A stretch of DNA of 64,000 nucleotides from the NCBI GenBank assembly GCA_030847615.1, contig JAUMIR010000005.1, positions 112,745,116-112,809,115 of the forward strand, in the 5' to 3' direction. The translations under genes were made by a program, and so were the position numbers. This DNA is from Gambelia wislizenii (lineage: Eukaryota > Chordata > Lepidosauria > Squamata > Crotaphytidae). A model generated the notes under the pieces. It did not search any database and had not been told where the DNA came from. It saw only the letters and a program-made list of their open reading frames with translations. This document shows, piece after piece, positions 10,371 through 22,274 of the stretch (positions are counted from its first letter, which is position 1; every line of letters begins with the position of its first letter).

Positions 10371-12964
10371 TCACCCCCCCCAAAAAAAATGCTGTCTTGA
10401 GCATGAGAAGGATGAGGGGAGGCCAAATTTCTTTGCAGTGACCTGCATCTTCTGGGTATGCACCAGTTTGGAGTCAGTTTCCGCATGGAACAGCCCAACT
10501 TCAGCAAATGGGAGATCCTCAATCACCATCCTCGCCATGTGGGATAGGCCCAAGGATCTGAGCAATGCATGTCTGCATACCACCACAGAATTCACTAGGA
10601 TCTTGCTCACATAATCCACCATATGTTTAGCAGCCTGACATTGATGTCCTCCTATAGAGACACCATCATCTCTAAAAGCATTAACTATCCTCAGATCTTG
10701 CTCACAAAGCTTGTTCAAACAGGGAATTATGGCATCCCAGAGGAATCTCTGGTATGCTCCCATGCAGGCACTATAAGTTACAATTTTCATTAACAAACAA
10801 GTAGAAGAACAGAACTTGCTACCTTTAGCATCCAGCTTCTCCCTTCCCTGTCAGTTGGTGTGGAGTGGTCCTTCTGTGATGTACACACCTGTGCTGTGTC
10901 CACAATGACAAAATTGGGCTTGGGGTGGGCTGGAAGCCATGGAACTGCCTCATCTGATACCCGGTACAGATGATCCAAGCACTGAGATATAGGTGGCACA
11001 GAAGAAGGGTTGCCCCAGGCTCCCTTGATGATCTGAGTGAGGAAAGGCGATACTGGTAAGGTGGAGTGCGATGGGGCATGGTGCTAGAGATCTTCAAAGA
11101 TGGGATCATCCACATGGGAATCTGGTTGTGATATGGGTAATCACGAGCTCCTGCCATGTAGAGCATCAAGTCTGTGAAGGACTTCATGTTGTCTGTTAGG
11201 GACGGTGGGTCTGGGTTCGCCTCTCCCAGTCTTGGAGAGGATCTGGGGGTTGGAGAAGGAGAAACTGCTGGATCAGCCAGGCAGTCAACTTCTCTTGGCA
11301 ATTCAGTGCCGAACTCCTGCACTGAGGGTGAGAATGCCATTGCAGTGCCCTGTGTGGGATCGGGTGGTGTCCAGTCCCAGTGTGGTCATTGCCAGATGGT
11401 ATTGTGCCTCTACCTGCCAGAGATGGGGAGTGGTGCAGGACAGATGACACCAAAGTCTTCAGGGAGGGAGAATGGGATCATCGTTCTTGGAACCATGACC
11501 GAGCCCTGTCGCCTTGCAGTTGGCCCTGTGGTGACTTTTGGCCCTCTGCTGAGTGATCTCTGCTGTCCCTGGGTTGCCTATCTGTGGTTCTCCTTCTGCC
11601 AGGGGTGCTGTCCCTTCTGTGGTGTGAGCAGTCCTGTCTGTAGAGCAGTGAACGATCCACCGCATACCAATGCCTCTGGTGAGGGGGAGAAAATAGGTCA
11701 TTGTAGTAGTGGTACCGGGATGGCATGTCTGATTCCCAGTAGTACCGGCTGGGGAGATACAGCTGATGGAGGTCATAAAAATGCCATTCATAATCCTCCC
11801 ACTGCCAGTCGTTGTCATATCCTGAGTACTCTGAGTCTGAGTACCTAGAGGTATAAAATCTGGACCTCAAATGATGGTCCAGATCATAGGATCATAAATG
11901 GGTTCAAGGATGGGATCTAGAATGGAACCAGGACCTGCTTAGAACAGGGGACTGTGAGTGGGATCAAGGATGTGATCATGAGCAGGATCATGACTATCTT
12001 TTTCTGGGGGTAAAAGAGTAGCTCCTTGGTGAGATCCTGAACAGGACTGAGAGTGAGATTGTGACCTTGTGCTGGAGCAGCTCACCCATGGAAGCTGTAT
12101 AGCTGAGTGAAGAGGAAGCTTTCCTTGGAAGACCTGTATGATCTTTAAGTGTGGGGATGATGCATATGCCTCTTCTTCAGATAAGATATCCGAGCACATT
12201 CAGTCCCCAGGAGACCTGTGTGTGGATTCTTCATGGGATTGAGCAAAGGAAGCTTTAGATGTTCTCCACTTCACCAGGGAGAACTGACATTCGATCTCAG
12301 TGGAACAGACCTCCCTGTGGTCCCTGGGTGAATGCCTAGACGGGGAGTGTTCCCGTCTATCCTTCCTGCACTTATGGGACCAACCCTGACATGAGTGGTG
12401 TTCAATGGGTTTGTTGACCTTCTTCTTCTGCTTCTTCTGGGGTAGCTCCTGGCTCATGAGATTTGATTCATCCTGAGCAAGAGCCCCCTGTACAGAAGCA
12501 TGATGTACTGTCTTGTGGTGATCCCTGGTAGTGATTGCGAGCTCCCCAGCTCAATCTCGAATGATATTGCGGGCAGAACTGTGAGCATTCTCAGTGTCAC
12601 AGTCTTGGAGGGCTGATTTCTTACCCATCCCTTTCTGGCCCAATGTCAACAAGGTGGCCCCACGCTGCTCCACATCCTTGCTCTGTTGGGATGTCACCAC
12701 CGAAGTGGTGGTTTTTAGAGTGGTACCCATTCCCAAAGCTCTTGGTGCCGGGAGTGAGCTCATGGAGAGGGCATGCTCATAGAGCAGGGCCTTCAGCCTC
12801 TTGTCGCTATTGCAATGAGCCTGGGGAGTAAAGGCCTTGCAATGCTGGCACAAACGGACATCATGCTTCTCTCCCAGGCAAAGGAGGCACTTAGCGTGTC
12901 CATCTGTCTCGGGCATCTTGCCCTCACATGCAGAGCAGGCCTTCAAAAACCCTATGGAGGCCAT
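10371..12964 (-). pseudogene. DIRS gag-like pseudogene
   Basis: The N-terminal piece (12551-12964) has a cysteine-rich block with pairs CSAC, CLLC and CQHC in the spacing seen in vertebrate DIRS gag, and starts MASIGFLKACSACEGKMPET. A basic Ser/Arg-rich stretch (12200-12457, containing RREHSPSRHSPRDHREV) follows. Next is a Tyr/Trp-rich, low-complexity block (11478-11870, with YYWESDMPSRYHYYNDL). The C-terminal piece (10371-10796) has VSKILVNSVVVCRHALLRSL, a segment recurring near the gag-pol join in these elements. Frames change at least four times. The gag would package element RNA. Confidence 0.65.
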
Positions 12965-13204
12965 ATAGGCCTAACAACCAGTTCAGACAAATGAAGGAGA
13001 AAAGCATAATACCATAACGTAGACAGTCCAGGGATGTAGTGGGTAGTAAATCAGTACAAATAAGTACAAACCAGTCCAAATCACACAAGAGTCAAAAAAT
13101 TCTGAGTCCAATCTGAGTCAAAACACAATGAAATCAGAGAAAAGTTGAGGTTCACAGAAATATTCCTTCAGTGCTTCTCATATGGCAGAAGGAAAGGGAC
13201 TGAG

Positions 13205-13358
13205 CCTTTGAAGTGGGTAAGGGGCCTATATAGATCAGGGGATGGTGGTCGGAGCTACTGCCAAACTTCAAACACAGGTTCTAAGAAGCTTCCGAAATAC
13301 TCTGCACAGCCACAGGATTAACTCATTGTGTGGATTCACGGAGACCATGAAGAAGAAA
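13205..13358 (-). repeat. DIRS right inverted terminal repeat
   Basis: Inverse copy of 6890-7017 with scattered mismatches (ggttctaagaagcttc; cattgtgtggattcac). The outer 35 bases (13324-13358) lack a partner in the left repeat but are complementary to 7161-7195 in the internal complementary region, as expected in the DIRS replication scheme. Confidence 0.8.
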
Positions 13359-13371
13359 AATTGATTGTGTG

Positions 13372-14828
13372 CATATACCAAGGGTATTAAAAGAGCTGGC
13401 AGATGTAATCTCAGAGCCATTGGCAATAATCTTTGAGAACGCCTGGAGAACAGGAGAAGTCCTAGCAGACTGGAGGAGGGCAAACATTGTCCCCATCTTC
13501 AAAAAGGGAAAAAAGAGGATCCCAACAATTATTGTCCAGTTAGTCTGACATCAGCACCAGGGAAGATTCTAGAGCAGATCATTAAACAGAGAGTCTGTGA
13601 ACATTTAGAAGGCAATGCCATAATCACAAAAAGTCAACACGGGTTTCAGAGAAACAAGTCATGACAGACTAATCTGATCTCTTTTTTTGATACCAGCTTG
13701 GTAGATGAAGGGAACACTGGATATCGCATACCTTGATTTCAATAAGGACTTTGACAAGGTTTCCCATGACATTCTTGCAAACAAGCTTGTAAAATGTGGG
13801 TTAGACAAGTTAACTGTTAAATGGATTTGCAATTGGTTGACTGGTTGAACCCAAAGGGTGCTCAGCAGTGGCTCCTCTTCGTCTTGGAAAGATGTGACCA
13901 GTGGGGTGCCACAGGGTTCTGTCCTGGGCCCAGTGCTATTCAACATCTTTATCAATGACTTGGATGAAGGAATAGAGGGTATGCTTATCAAGTTTGCAGA
14001 TGACACCAAATTACGAGGAGTAGCTAATAATCTAGAGGAGAGGATCAAGATTCTAAATGACCTGGATAGACTGGAGAGCTGGGCGAAAACTAAGAAAATG
14101 AAATTCAATACGGAGAAATATAAGGTACTGCACTTAGGGCGGAAAAACGAAATGCATAGATATAGGATGGGGGAGACCTGGCTGAATGAGACTACATGCG
14201 AAAGGGATCTAGGAGTCCTAGTAGACCACAAGTTGAACATGAGTCAACAGTGTGATGCAGCAGCTAAAAAGGCCAATGTGATTTTGGGCTGCATCAAAAG
14301 AAGTATAGTGTCTAGATCAAGGGAAGTAATAGTGCTGCTCTATTCCAGACCTCACCTAGAATACTGTGTCCAGTTCTGGGCACCACAATTCAAAAACGAT
14401 ATTGACAAATTGGAGTGTGTCCAGAGGAGAGCAACTAAAATGGTGAAAGGGTATGTTTAGCCTGGAAAAAAGACGGTTAAGGTGTGATATGATAGCCCTG
14501 TTTAAGTATTTGAAGGGGTTTCACATTGAGGATGGAGCAAGCTTGTTTTCTGCTGCTCCAGAGAGTAGAGGCTAGGAGCAATGGAAGTAAGCTCCAGGAA
14601 CAGAGATTCCACCTCAACATTAGGAGGAACTTTTTGACAGTAAGAGCTGTTCGGCAGTGGAACACACTCCCTCGGAGCGTGGTGGGATCTCCTTCCTTGG
14701 AGGCCTTTAAACAGAGGGTGGATGGCCATCTGTCAGGGATGCTTTGATCAGGATTTCCTGCGTGGCAGGGGGTTGGACTGGATGGCCCTTGTGCTCTCTT
14801 CCAACTCTACAATTCTATGATTCTATGA
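13372..14828 (+). mobile_element. CR1 LINE, 5'-truncated copy 1
   Basis: The fragment covers the second half of CR1 ORF2 and the 3' end. It shares long blocks with the copy at 32370-35532 (for example ggcaataatctttgagaa) and ends in ggttggactggatggccctt followed by two ATTCTATG units, the CR1 tail. The 5' truncation lies within 15 bp of the DIRS right end. Single-base losses near 13515 and 14440 and several stops break the frame. Confidence 0.85.
13430..14745 (+). pseudogene. CR1 reverse transcriptase pseudogene (copy 1)
   Basis: The longest open stretch (13858-14460) shows [20 protein letters not shown] (RT motif B), KFADDTKL (catalytic FADD), LGRKNEMHRY, LGVLVDHKLNMSQQCD and the distal WAPQFKNDIDKLECVQRRAT. 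The C-terminal block continues in other frames with NIRRNFLTVRAVRQWNTLPR. The protein would prime cDNA synthesis at the target. Upstream RT motifs (fingers and motif A) are present near 13500-13780 but frameshifted. Confidence 0.75.
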
Positions 14829-16790
14829 TATCTGTATAAGTATATCTCCATTTGTCCAGTAATACAATAAATACTATGGAACAATGGATATTCGCATACA
14901 TGAGCAAACAGACAAACAACAACAAGAGAGCAGCCCTGGTGGTGTTTGGTTGGAAATAATGTGATTTATAGGACATGTGATCAGTGATGGACTGCCCTTT
15001 TTGCAGCAAGTTTGCCTACAATTACAGTGTGGTGGGATACTCTGGAGAAGCCCCAGTGAGTGGCATCTAAAGGGCTGCTGTGGATCAAAAACATCCACAG
15101 CAGCTGCAAGGCAGGTTCAGGGTTTCCCGTAATTGTAGACAAGCCCCTGTTGCAACAGAGAAACCAGCTTTAGTACATACATACATACATGTTTATGTAT
15201 GACTATTTTTTAAGAAAAATTGCACTGACCAGGAATAACACCTCTGTTAATACAGAACCTGCTGTAGCTACATGTTTAGATAAATCTTTCTGCTTGACAG
15301 AGTGGTCCTGTGTGAAAAAGAAAGAAGACAGGCACTGAGTGAAGAACCAAGCACACAAGGTTGTCTGACTCACAGACCTGTATTCAGTCCTCTTTAATGT
15401 TGTTTTGAAACTGCAATTTTTACAAATAGCATTTTGACTGAGGCTATAGAAGTGGTGCTGGAATTAGACCTTTCAATCCATTAGACAAATCCTCTGTATT
15501 TTAGATTTTAGAGTAGATGCAACAACAATAAATACTGAGCAAGCATAGTTAATCTATTAACTGAACATTTTAACAGATCAAAAATAACATTTAAAAAATC
15601 AATGCAAGCCTGAAGGCTTCTGCAAACAGGGTTACATTTTTAGTCTGAAATGTTCCACTTTGTTTTTTCACATCAATAACTGTACTTGTACTGAATTGTT
15701 GCTTGGTATTTTTCTTTTTTTAAATTCACGAATCTCCTGAATGAAGGCAATTAGACTGCTAAACACAAATAAATGAGTCTAATCATTTCAGGAGTTTGGA
15801 ACTAAGACCTGCTGATAGAAGTGTGTTAGATAGACTGCATTCAAACACAAGCTTCAGATTTCTATTCTACTTGACTTCAAATCTGATGCTATGAAGAATA
15901 GAGGACGGGGGGAAAAAGAAAGAATTTGTGCTCCAGATTGTTTACACTCCCATAAGAGTGCAGATATGTCTAGGGACAAAAAGTACAGTTAAAAAGGTGT
16001 GCATAGAAAAAATATTCACATTGTAAAAGTCATGAAAATACTGCATAAATACACATTAGCTGGAGAGGTCGCATTCTATGCAATGAAGGCAATTTAAAAC
16101 ATATAAATAAACATATTCCCATGTTGAAAAAATGAGTAAAGGGGACAGATTCCATCATATAGACACACATGAACACATGCAGACACATTATATTAATAGA
16201 AATGACTCCAAAGACACACATACACACACACATACACACACACAAGCGTGTTTAAGAGAAGGGGTAAAACAATTTATATGAACCAGGAACAGGTATGTAA
16301 TGTCAATGGGAAGGATTCAAGAGTGAGTCATATCTAAATGAGTCAGTATTGAAGGGCAAACCTCCCCCCACCAGCCACATGTACAACAATGCTGGAGCCA
16401 GGCATAGACTGGATGTGAAAGTTAGAGAGAAGAAGTCCCTAGGCAGGCATTCAGCCCATTGGTCCCCAGCTTACATGAGTAGAATTTGTCTCCCATCCCA
16501 TGCCACAGAGCATTGTGTGTGTGGAGCTGTCTTTGCTTGCCTCCAATGGGAACAGGCCAACATAAATGCATCTTGGTGTGGCACACCACAACAGAGAGTG
16601 TAGGGGATAGCATTTGGAAGGTTTTATTGATTCCTACCACCCCTTCCTCTCCCTCATTGCCTGGTTGATGTCAAAGGAATCAGAACATTGGGAGCAATCC
16701 AGATGCCTCATTTCAGAGTTTGCTGGGAAATTTGGGCTGTTGTTACACTACTGGCAGATGATCAGGTGGCTGGCTGACCATTGTAGTTTG
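14829..16790. other. Unannotated AT-rich DNA with CA microsatellite
   Basis: No gene or clear transposon is recognised. A (CA)n tract lies at 16210-16243 and a short CATA tandem at 15176-15190. The open frames at 16349-16810 have no recognisable motifs. Confidence 0.5.
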
Positions 16791-16969
16791 AGGGCTGTGT
16801 GGGCCTGATAGCATAGTGGTGGGAACATTTTGGGCCTTGCTGCAGTGCCACTGAGCCTATAGCAGCCTCTAGGCAGTTGCTGGGGAATCATGGGAGGGGG
16901 CAGTTACATCATGGCAATCCCATTTAGGACTGATCAGGCCCTTCAGTAACTTCAAACCCCAGCTAGGCT

Positions 16970-17285
16970 GTGGTGGAGCTTTTGGCTCCTGTTGGGCCTT
17001 CATTCAATACATTGGGTGGCCCATAGGCCTCTGGTGGGTTGAGGGAGTAGGCCCCATTTAGACCTTGGATCTGTCCTGGGAAGGCCCATAGGCCTATATG
17101 GGGTTTTTATAGGCTTTCAGCCCCAGTTGGGCCATGGTTGGGCTCTGGTGAGGACTGTATACCTCTACTGATTTGTTAGGCCTTATTAGGTTTGCACACT
17201 CCATTTGGGCATTGGTAAATCCTGGAAGCATTTAGGCTTTTCTTAGGCCTTATTAGCCCCTTTGGCTTGGATTGGCTTTTTAGCA
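16970..17285. repeat. Degenerate AGGCCT-rich array 1
   Basis: The interval repeats TAGGCCT/GGCCT-containing phrases at irregular spacing (ggcccataggcctctgg; ggcccataggcctatatgg; gttaggccttattagg; cttaggccttattag). There is no strict period. A similar array, in the opposite sense, lies at 58340-59180. It could be a decayed minisatellite or a terminal region of a transposon. Confidence 0.45.
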
Positions 17286-17794
17286 CACATGTGCACACAC
17301 ACACACATCAAATTCTTCATCATGAATCATATTAGTACAGGATGAAAGAGGAAATCAATTTACATTGATAATTAACCAGTAGTTGTTTTAAAGAAGACTG
17401 TTTTGGTATTTAGTTCAAATGAGCCATAACATTGAACTTCTATTGGCAACTATAACAAAGAAAGAATAGCTTTGCTTTTTTACTTCTGGCACGATCAGAA
17501 AATACACAAAGGCCCCAGCAGCAACACAGTATAAGATATTTAGTTTGCTGTCATTGGCACCACCTAATTAGTGAGTCACTTTCTTGACTAGCCACTTCAG
17601 TACACTCACCTAGGTGATTCTCACGAGAAGTTACTTGCCTATAGAACAGAACTGTGTGGCATTCTAATCTGTTTAGGTTATCTTCTCCTGAGCTTCATAA
17701 AGATCTCATTTCCCCCAAAACAATTAGGGTTTGCAAAAAAGGGTCCTGTTCCATGCCTCAGTTTAGAGCAGTTGAAATCATTAGGAGTGAAGTC

Positions 17795-17925
17795 TTTTCC
17801 AGTCATGGCTCTGAACATATGAAATGGCCTTCCAGAAGAGATCCATTGATCCACTTCCTAGCTGGCCTTCTGCAAGGCATGGGGAATTCATTTCCTTGGG
17901 CAGGCCTTGGAAGTTCAGGCATAAA
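17795..17925 (+). mobile_element. Old L2/CR1-type LINE C-terminal relic
   Basis: Bases 17795-17925 resemble the C-terminal coding end of L2-group LINEs, whose protein reads like W-x-x-LP ... lAFrqalKtfLFrQAf. Here the reading frame gives HMKWPSRRDP, LAGLLQGMGNSFPWAG at matching spacing, heavily mutated. The AT-rich text at 18235-18320 may be the associated 3' tail. Divergence is high, so the call is tentative. Confidence 0.4.
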
Positions 17926-19110
17926 GGACAAAGCAAGTGCTATCCTATTCACTATTCACCACCCCATCCTTAGTGTCTTCTAGGTCAGTATGGTCAGGTT
18001 TCTGTCTGGAGCGATCCAAGGCGCTGACCTATTTTCCATATAGGTTGACAACCTTGGACACTTGTTTGAAAAATTCAGATTAAAACTTTGATTCACTAAA
18101 TATTGGTAAATTCAGAGCAGATTGAATGCCTCATCCACATCAGGGCTACCAGCAACCATTGCCTATCACGTTCACTTAGGACTGTTTTTGAATTAATTAC
18201 CATTCCTTTCTTCTTTTAAGGTACATTTGTCATCTGACCATTTATTTTTCTATTCATTTTATGAATTTTATGTATAGCATTTTATCCTTCACTTCAGCTC
18301 AATAGGCTCCCAAAATGATTAAATGAATCAATTGAAGATAGTCTCTAGCTGCAGGTTTAGGATCTAAAACAACAACAATATGGAAATATGGCACAAAAAG
18401 GAGGGGAGGAAAGGGAGAAGCAAGCAGCTGTTTAGCAGGCCCTTCTTCCTATCTCATCTCCCTCTGTTGCAGATTTTTCTTTAAGCTACTACGAATGGGT
18501 CGCTGGAATGCCTGCTGGTGGTGACAGGTAACAGAACATCCCTCACAGAGATGGTGTTCCTGCAGGACTGGTAGACTGGCCGTGTTTCCCAGCTCATCTC
18601 CCTCTGTTGTAGAAATGCTTCCCAAAAAAGTGTGTGTGTGTGGGCTAACTCAAATGGCATGAACAGCAGCGTCTGTTTAGAGGGAAATCATTTCTATTTA
18701 TGGGCAAATCTATTTCTAGACTGTTATCACTTTCACACATTTTATGCATAATTCTATTCCGTTTCCATATTAATCTGTAATTACATATTTTAATTTCAAA
18801 ATCCCCTCTAAATGTGTATTTGAATATGCAATTTGCCTTAAAGCATGTTTCTTGATGTGTGTGTCTTTGTGTGTATTTTTCAAAATACATATTTAAATAC
18901 ACAGTGGATAAGTTCAAATGGCCAAGGACTTCATTGTCAAGTTCAGAGAAGGATAAGATCCAGAGAATCCAAGGTCCAATCAAACAATTAGACTAAATAT
19001 GCAGATCTGTTCCTTTTTAATATAGCATGTAGCAATGGTAGACATATCAAGTCACTCCTACTAGAAAAATGATGCTGTAAATAGACTAAAATATGTTTCA
19101 ATGTGATGCA
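17926..19110. other. Unannotated DNA
   Basis: No supported gene. The block TCATCTCCCTCTGTTG occurs twice (near 18460 and 18593), and a short (GT)n run lies at 18630-18642. Otherwise nothing is recognisable. Confidence 0.45.
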
Positions 19111-19318
19111 CAACAGTGGTTGAGAATTCAAACTTTCCCTTATGAAACTCAGTCAAGAAACTTACTGTGTGACCTTAGGTCAATCATTCTATATCACTGT
19201 AGCCTACCTCACACACTTATTCAGAGGCTAAAGTGGAGGAGGAGGAAAGCCATGTATGCTGCTCTGATCTCTTTGGAGGAACGGGAAGATATATACTTAA
19301 CTAAAAACCACAAATAAT
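19111..19318 (+). mobile_element. CORE-SINE / MIR-like element
   Basis: Contains the CORE-like phrase 'cttactgtgtgaccttaggt' followed by caatcattct and agcctacctcac, then gtggaggaggaggaaagccatgtatgctgc and the tail ctctttggaggaacgggaagatata. Sauropsid MIR-type SINEs have the same order (tRNA head, CORE, L2-like tail). The head (19100-19140) is too degraded to show the Pol III boxes. Confidence 0.6.
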
Positions 19319-19541
19319 TAATGTTCTAAAATGAAACCCAACAGAAATCTGTAGGTATTCTCTTATCTAACATATTGAAGGAATTTAAAGGGAAGGCCAA
19401 TGTTTTGTGATTACACAAGCCTCTCCATTGACTCCCCCTTGTTGTGGGAGAGAGGCTTGTGTACCCTAATGATGTTTTGAGCTATGCTGGCGGTGGCATA
19501 AAGCCACTGGTAGGGTCTCCCATGCCAGACAGGTCAAAACT

Positions 19542-19553
19542 GAAGGGTCTGAC
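19542..19553 (+). repeat. L1 target site duplication, left
   Basis: GAAGGGTCTGAC here and again at 26414-26425, directly after the L1 poly(A). The exact 12-bp match fixes both ends of the insertion. Confidence 0.85.
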
Positions 19554-21015
19554 GACTTCTGGTGGTGATGGCATCGGCGCAAGACTGGCTCTGCGGGAGC
19601 TCCTGAGAACCAGTCGCTAGAACGTGGGATAACCACCAAACAAAACAAACTTAAGGTGGTAACTTTTGTCTCTGGTATGAGACAAGCGAAGGAGGCATCG
19701 GAGGGCCTTATTTTTTTCGGGTTGGTGGGAAGAAAGTACCACGCTCAACTGGAGTTGGCCCGAATGCCCTATCCTGCCCGAGTTTGAAGCTGCTGTTAAC
19801 GGTGGTAGCGACGCCACCACTTTTAGGAACTAGCTTGAACTAAGTGTTGGGAAGAGCTTATCTCCTCATGTTTTCCATCTAAAAACTCCTTACTACGAGC
19901 CTGCTTTCTACGGAGAAACTATCACTCCGCGGGTGAGTCAGCCCGAGGCAGGAGACGGGAGAGGCACGACCTTAATTGGTTTAAGGTACCGGGATGCCAA
20001 GAGCAGGGGAACGAGCGCGGGAGCGTGAAGTAAAGACAGAGGAGTGCTGGAGGAGGGGAACGAAAGGGAGAAGTTATAGGAGAGTAATGAGTATGCGAAA
20101 GAGAAGAAATAACAAATATCTAAGTACATACATGGACAGTTACAATTGCAGGCACGGACAGTCTCTTGAGATGTCTATATACTGAGATGGGAGTGAGTAA
20201 AGAATGGCAGGAGTGAAGTGGAGAAGTAAGCGTCGTAAAGAAGAGGAAAAGAGTGCGAGAAAAATAGAGTGGAGGGATATACGGAATGAAGGAACACTTA
20301 TGGAAATGCAGAAGAAGTGAAATCAAAAGAGAAAAGAGGAAGGAAGAAATAAGGATATAAAGAGAAAAGTGAAAGCAAGGAGAGATAAAAGAAGGACTGA
20401 GCGGTAATTATAAAAAAAGCCATTACCAATGTATATATAAAGACTGCATAACCTTTACAAGGACTATAAAATATATTTGCGAGCTGCTGAATGTAACAAT
20501 CCGCGAGTTGCTGAATGAATGTAACAAATGTAACAAGTAGATACTGTCGACTAAGTAATGGATGGCCTTTGTAATGTGGTTGAATGTCAATATAGTTTGC
20601 TATAAAGTTTACAAAACCTACTCTTAAAGGGAATAAGCTAAATAACTACACTACTAAACTATTATTAATTTAGTAATAGTTGAAATACGAACAGTGTAGT
20701 AACAAAGGATAAATATTGGAATGGTAAAAACTTAAGGAAATAAGGGTTAAAAGAAATAATTGAACAGTTAGAGTGAGAAATACAAATAGATATAGAAGAT
20801 AATTCTACAAGAGACCAAAACGGCTATGCTTCAGTTGATATAAGGGACTGGAATTGGGGTATTTAATTTGCAGATTTGACTAAGTACTGTTACACAGTAA
20901 CATTGTAATATATTACTGTATAACCTTATTTTGCATTCGATATTATATTGGGTATTGTATACTACAGTGTACTCTACAGCATTGTTATACATATAATACT
21001 GCTAGGCAATACAAA
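19554..21015 (+). promoter_or_regulatory. L1 5' untranslated region with presumed internal promoter
   Basis: The region is GC-richer at its start (19554-20060) and AT-rich toward ORF1. L1 5' UTRs carry an internal Pol II promoter, so transcription would start near 19554. No particular factor site can be asserted from sequence alone. Confidence 0.55.
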
Positions 21016-22224
21016 ATGCCAACATCTAGGAAAAACCTGGCCCAAACAAAGGCACAGACACAAGAAACAAGAAGATCATCAGTAGATTTGACTATGAGAG
21101 TGGGGGAAGCTAATGTGATGTTACTACAAGAATTTAAAAAACTGAGTTTGGAATTGAAAAATGAGATGAAAGAACTTAAAGGAGAAATAAGAAGGGATTT
21201 ACATAAACAGTTGGAAAAATTTGGATCCAAATTAGAGGCAGTAACTAAAGATATAAATAAAATCAGCCAGGATCTTAAAGAACTACAAGTGAAATCAGAA
21301 AATTTGGAAAAAAGAACTCAATTGCTAGAAAGCAAAGTAGAAACAGATGAAGATTACAAATTACTGCAAGAGACAAATAGAAGGAATAAATGTATTAAAA
21401 TAAGAGGTCTGTCAGAAATACAGGAAGAAGACTTAGCGTCCCGAATAGTTCCAGCATTAGCTGAATTCATAAAATGGGACCAGGATTGTTTAGACGTTGA
21501 GATAGACAAAGTGTTCAGGATTGATTCCTGGATAGCAAGAAAGAACAAATTGCCTCGAGACATTGTGATATACTTTACTAGGGAGAGAGTAAAAGATATA
21601 GTAATAAGACAAAGTATAAAGGAAGTATTGATGATAGAAGGGCAAGAAGTAAAAATCTTCAAAGATTTACCCCCACAAGTCCTAAAGAAAAGACAGGAAT
21701 ATGGATTTTTGACTCGGATTTTGAGAGAGAGGAAAATAAGATATAAATGGCATAGAGTAGAAGGAATCTTGGTAACATACAAGTCCAAGGTATATCTGAT
21801 CAATACAATAAATAAGGCAAAGAACTTCTTAACGAGAATACAGGAAGGACAACCAAGTGATAAAGAGACTATTCTAAGAAAGAATGAAAACAAAATAGCA
21901 AAGAAAATGGAAGAATTAGAGGTGGAACAACTGGGTTTAGCAGAAGATCAAGATAGAAATGAAGGAGAGAGAATAAATAAATATAAGCAAAAGGAAGCAT
22001 TAACTAAGAAAGTTAAAGTTAAGGAAAACAAAGAATTAAAGACAGGACTAGAACAAGAGGGAAATCAAGAGACAATAGAACGGGAGGTGTTCAGAGGCGA
22101 AATAGGAGAAGAAGGGATTGAGATTGAAGGGGAAGGAGAAGCAGAGGGAGAAATTGAGGACTCAGAAGAGGAAGAAGAAAGAGTAGGAGAATCAGAAGAG
22201 TCAGATGAGGATAATACACAGTAA
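21016..22224 (+). CDS. L1 ORF1 RNA-binding protein
   Basis: Encodes 402 residues, intact. ORF1p trimerises and coats L1 RNA as a nucleic-acid chaperone in the cytoplasmic RNP. Residues about 25-115 are rich in heptad Leu/Ile/Lys/Glu and predict a coiled coil (LSLELKNEMKELKGEIRRDL). The RRM begins near residue 130 (KCIKIRGLSEIQEEDL) and includes DIVIYFTRERVKDIV. The C-terminal domain has EVKIFKDLPPQVLKKRQEYG and KVYLINTINKAKNFL. Beyond residue about 285 there is an unusual charged tail ending in a Glu-rich stretch (IEIEGEGEAEGEIEDSEEEE). Mammalian ORF1p is shorter (about 340) and lacks this tail. The start codon is the first ATG after the 5' UTR and lies just upstream of the coiled coil. Confidence 0.9.
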   Translation: MPTSRKNLAQTKAQTQETRRSSVDLTMRVGEANVMLLQEFKKLSLELKNEMKELKGEIRRDLHKQLEKFGSKLEAVTKDINKISQDLKELQVKSENLEKRTQLLESKVETDEDYKLLQETNRRNKCIKIRGLSEIQEEDLASRIVPALAEFIKWDQDCLDVEIDKVFRIDSWIARKNKLPRDIVIYFTRERVKDIVIRQSIKEVLMIEGQEVKIFKDLPPQVLKKRQEYGFLTRILRERKIRYKWHRVEGILVTYKSKVYLINTINKAKNFLTRIQEGQPSDKETILRKNENKIAKKMEELEVEQLGLAEDQDRNEGERINKYKQKEALTKKVKVKENKELKTGLEQEGNQETIEREVFRGEIGEEGIEIEGEGEAEGEIEDSEEEEERVGESEESDEDNTQ

Positions 22225-22274
22225 GAAAGAGAAAAGGGAAAAAAAACAAAATAATAAAACAGGTTTAATCGGAT

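Larger units (their letters stand above)
6856..13358 (-). mobile_element. DIRS-like tyrosine-recombinase retrotransposon
   Basis: This 6.5-kb element is defined by inverted terminal repeats at both ends (6856-7017 and 13205-13358), an internal complementary region at 7104-7195 and, between them on the minus strand, gag, RT/RNase H and tyrosine recombinase remains in the usual DIRS order. DIRS elements integrate by recombination and leave no target duplication; none is seen. All frames are broken by stops and CpG-type changes, so this copy is dead. A CR1 fragment starts within about 15 bp of the right end. Confidence 0.85.

Noticed and set aside
6856..13358. Gypsy or retroviral pol instead of DIRS
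   Set aside because: There is no protease or integrase, and the ITR/ICR layout and tyrosine recombinase motifs point to DIRS.
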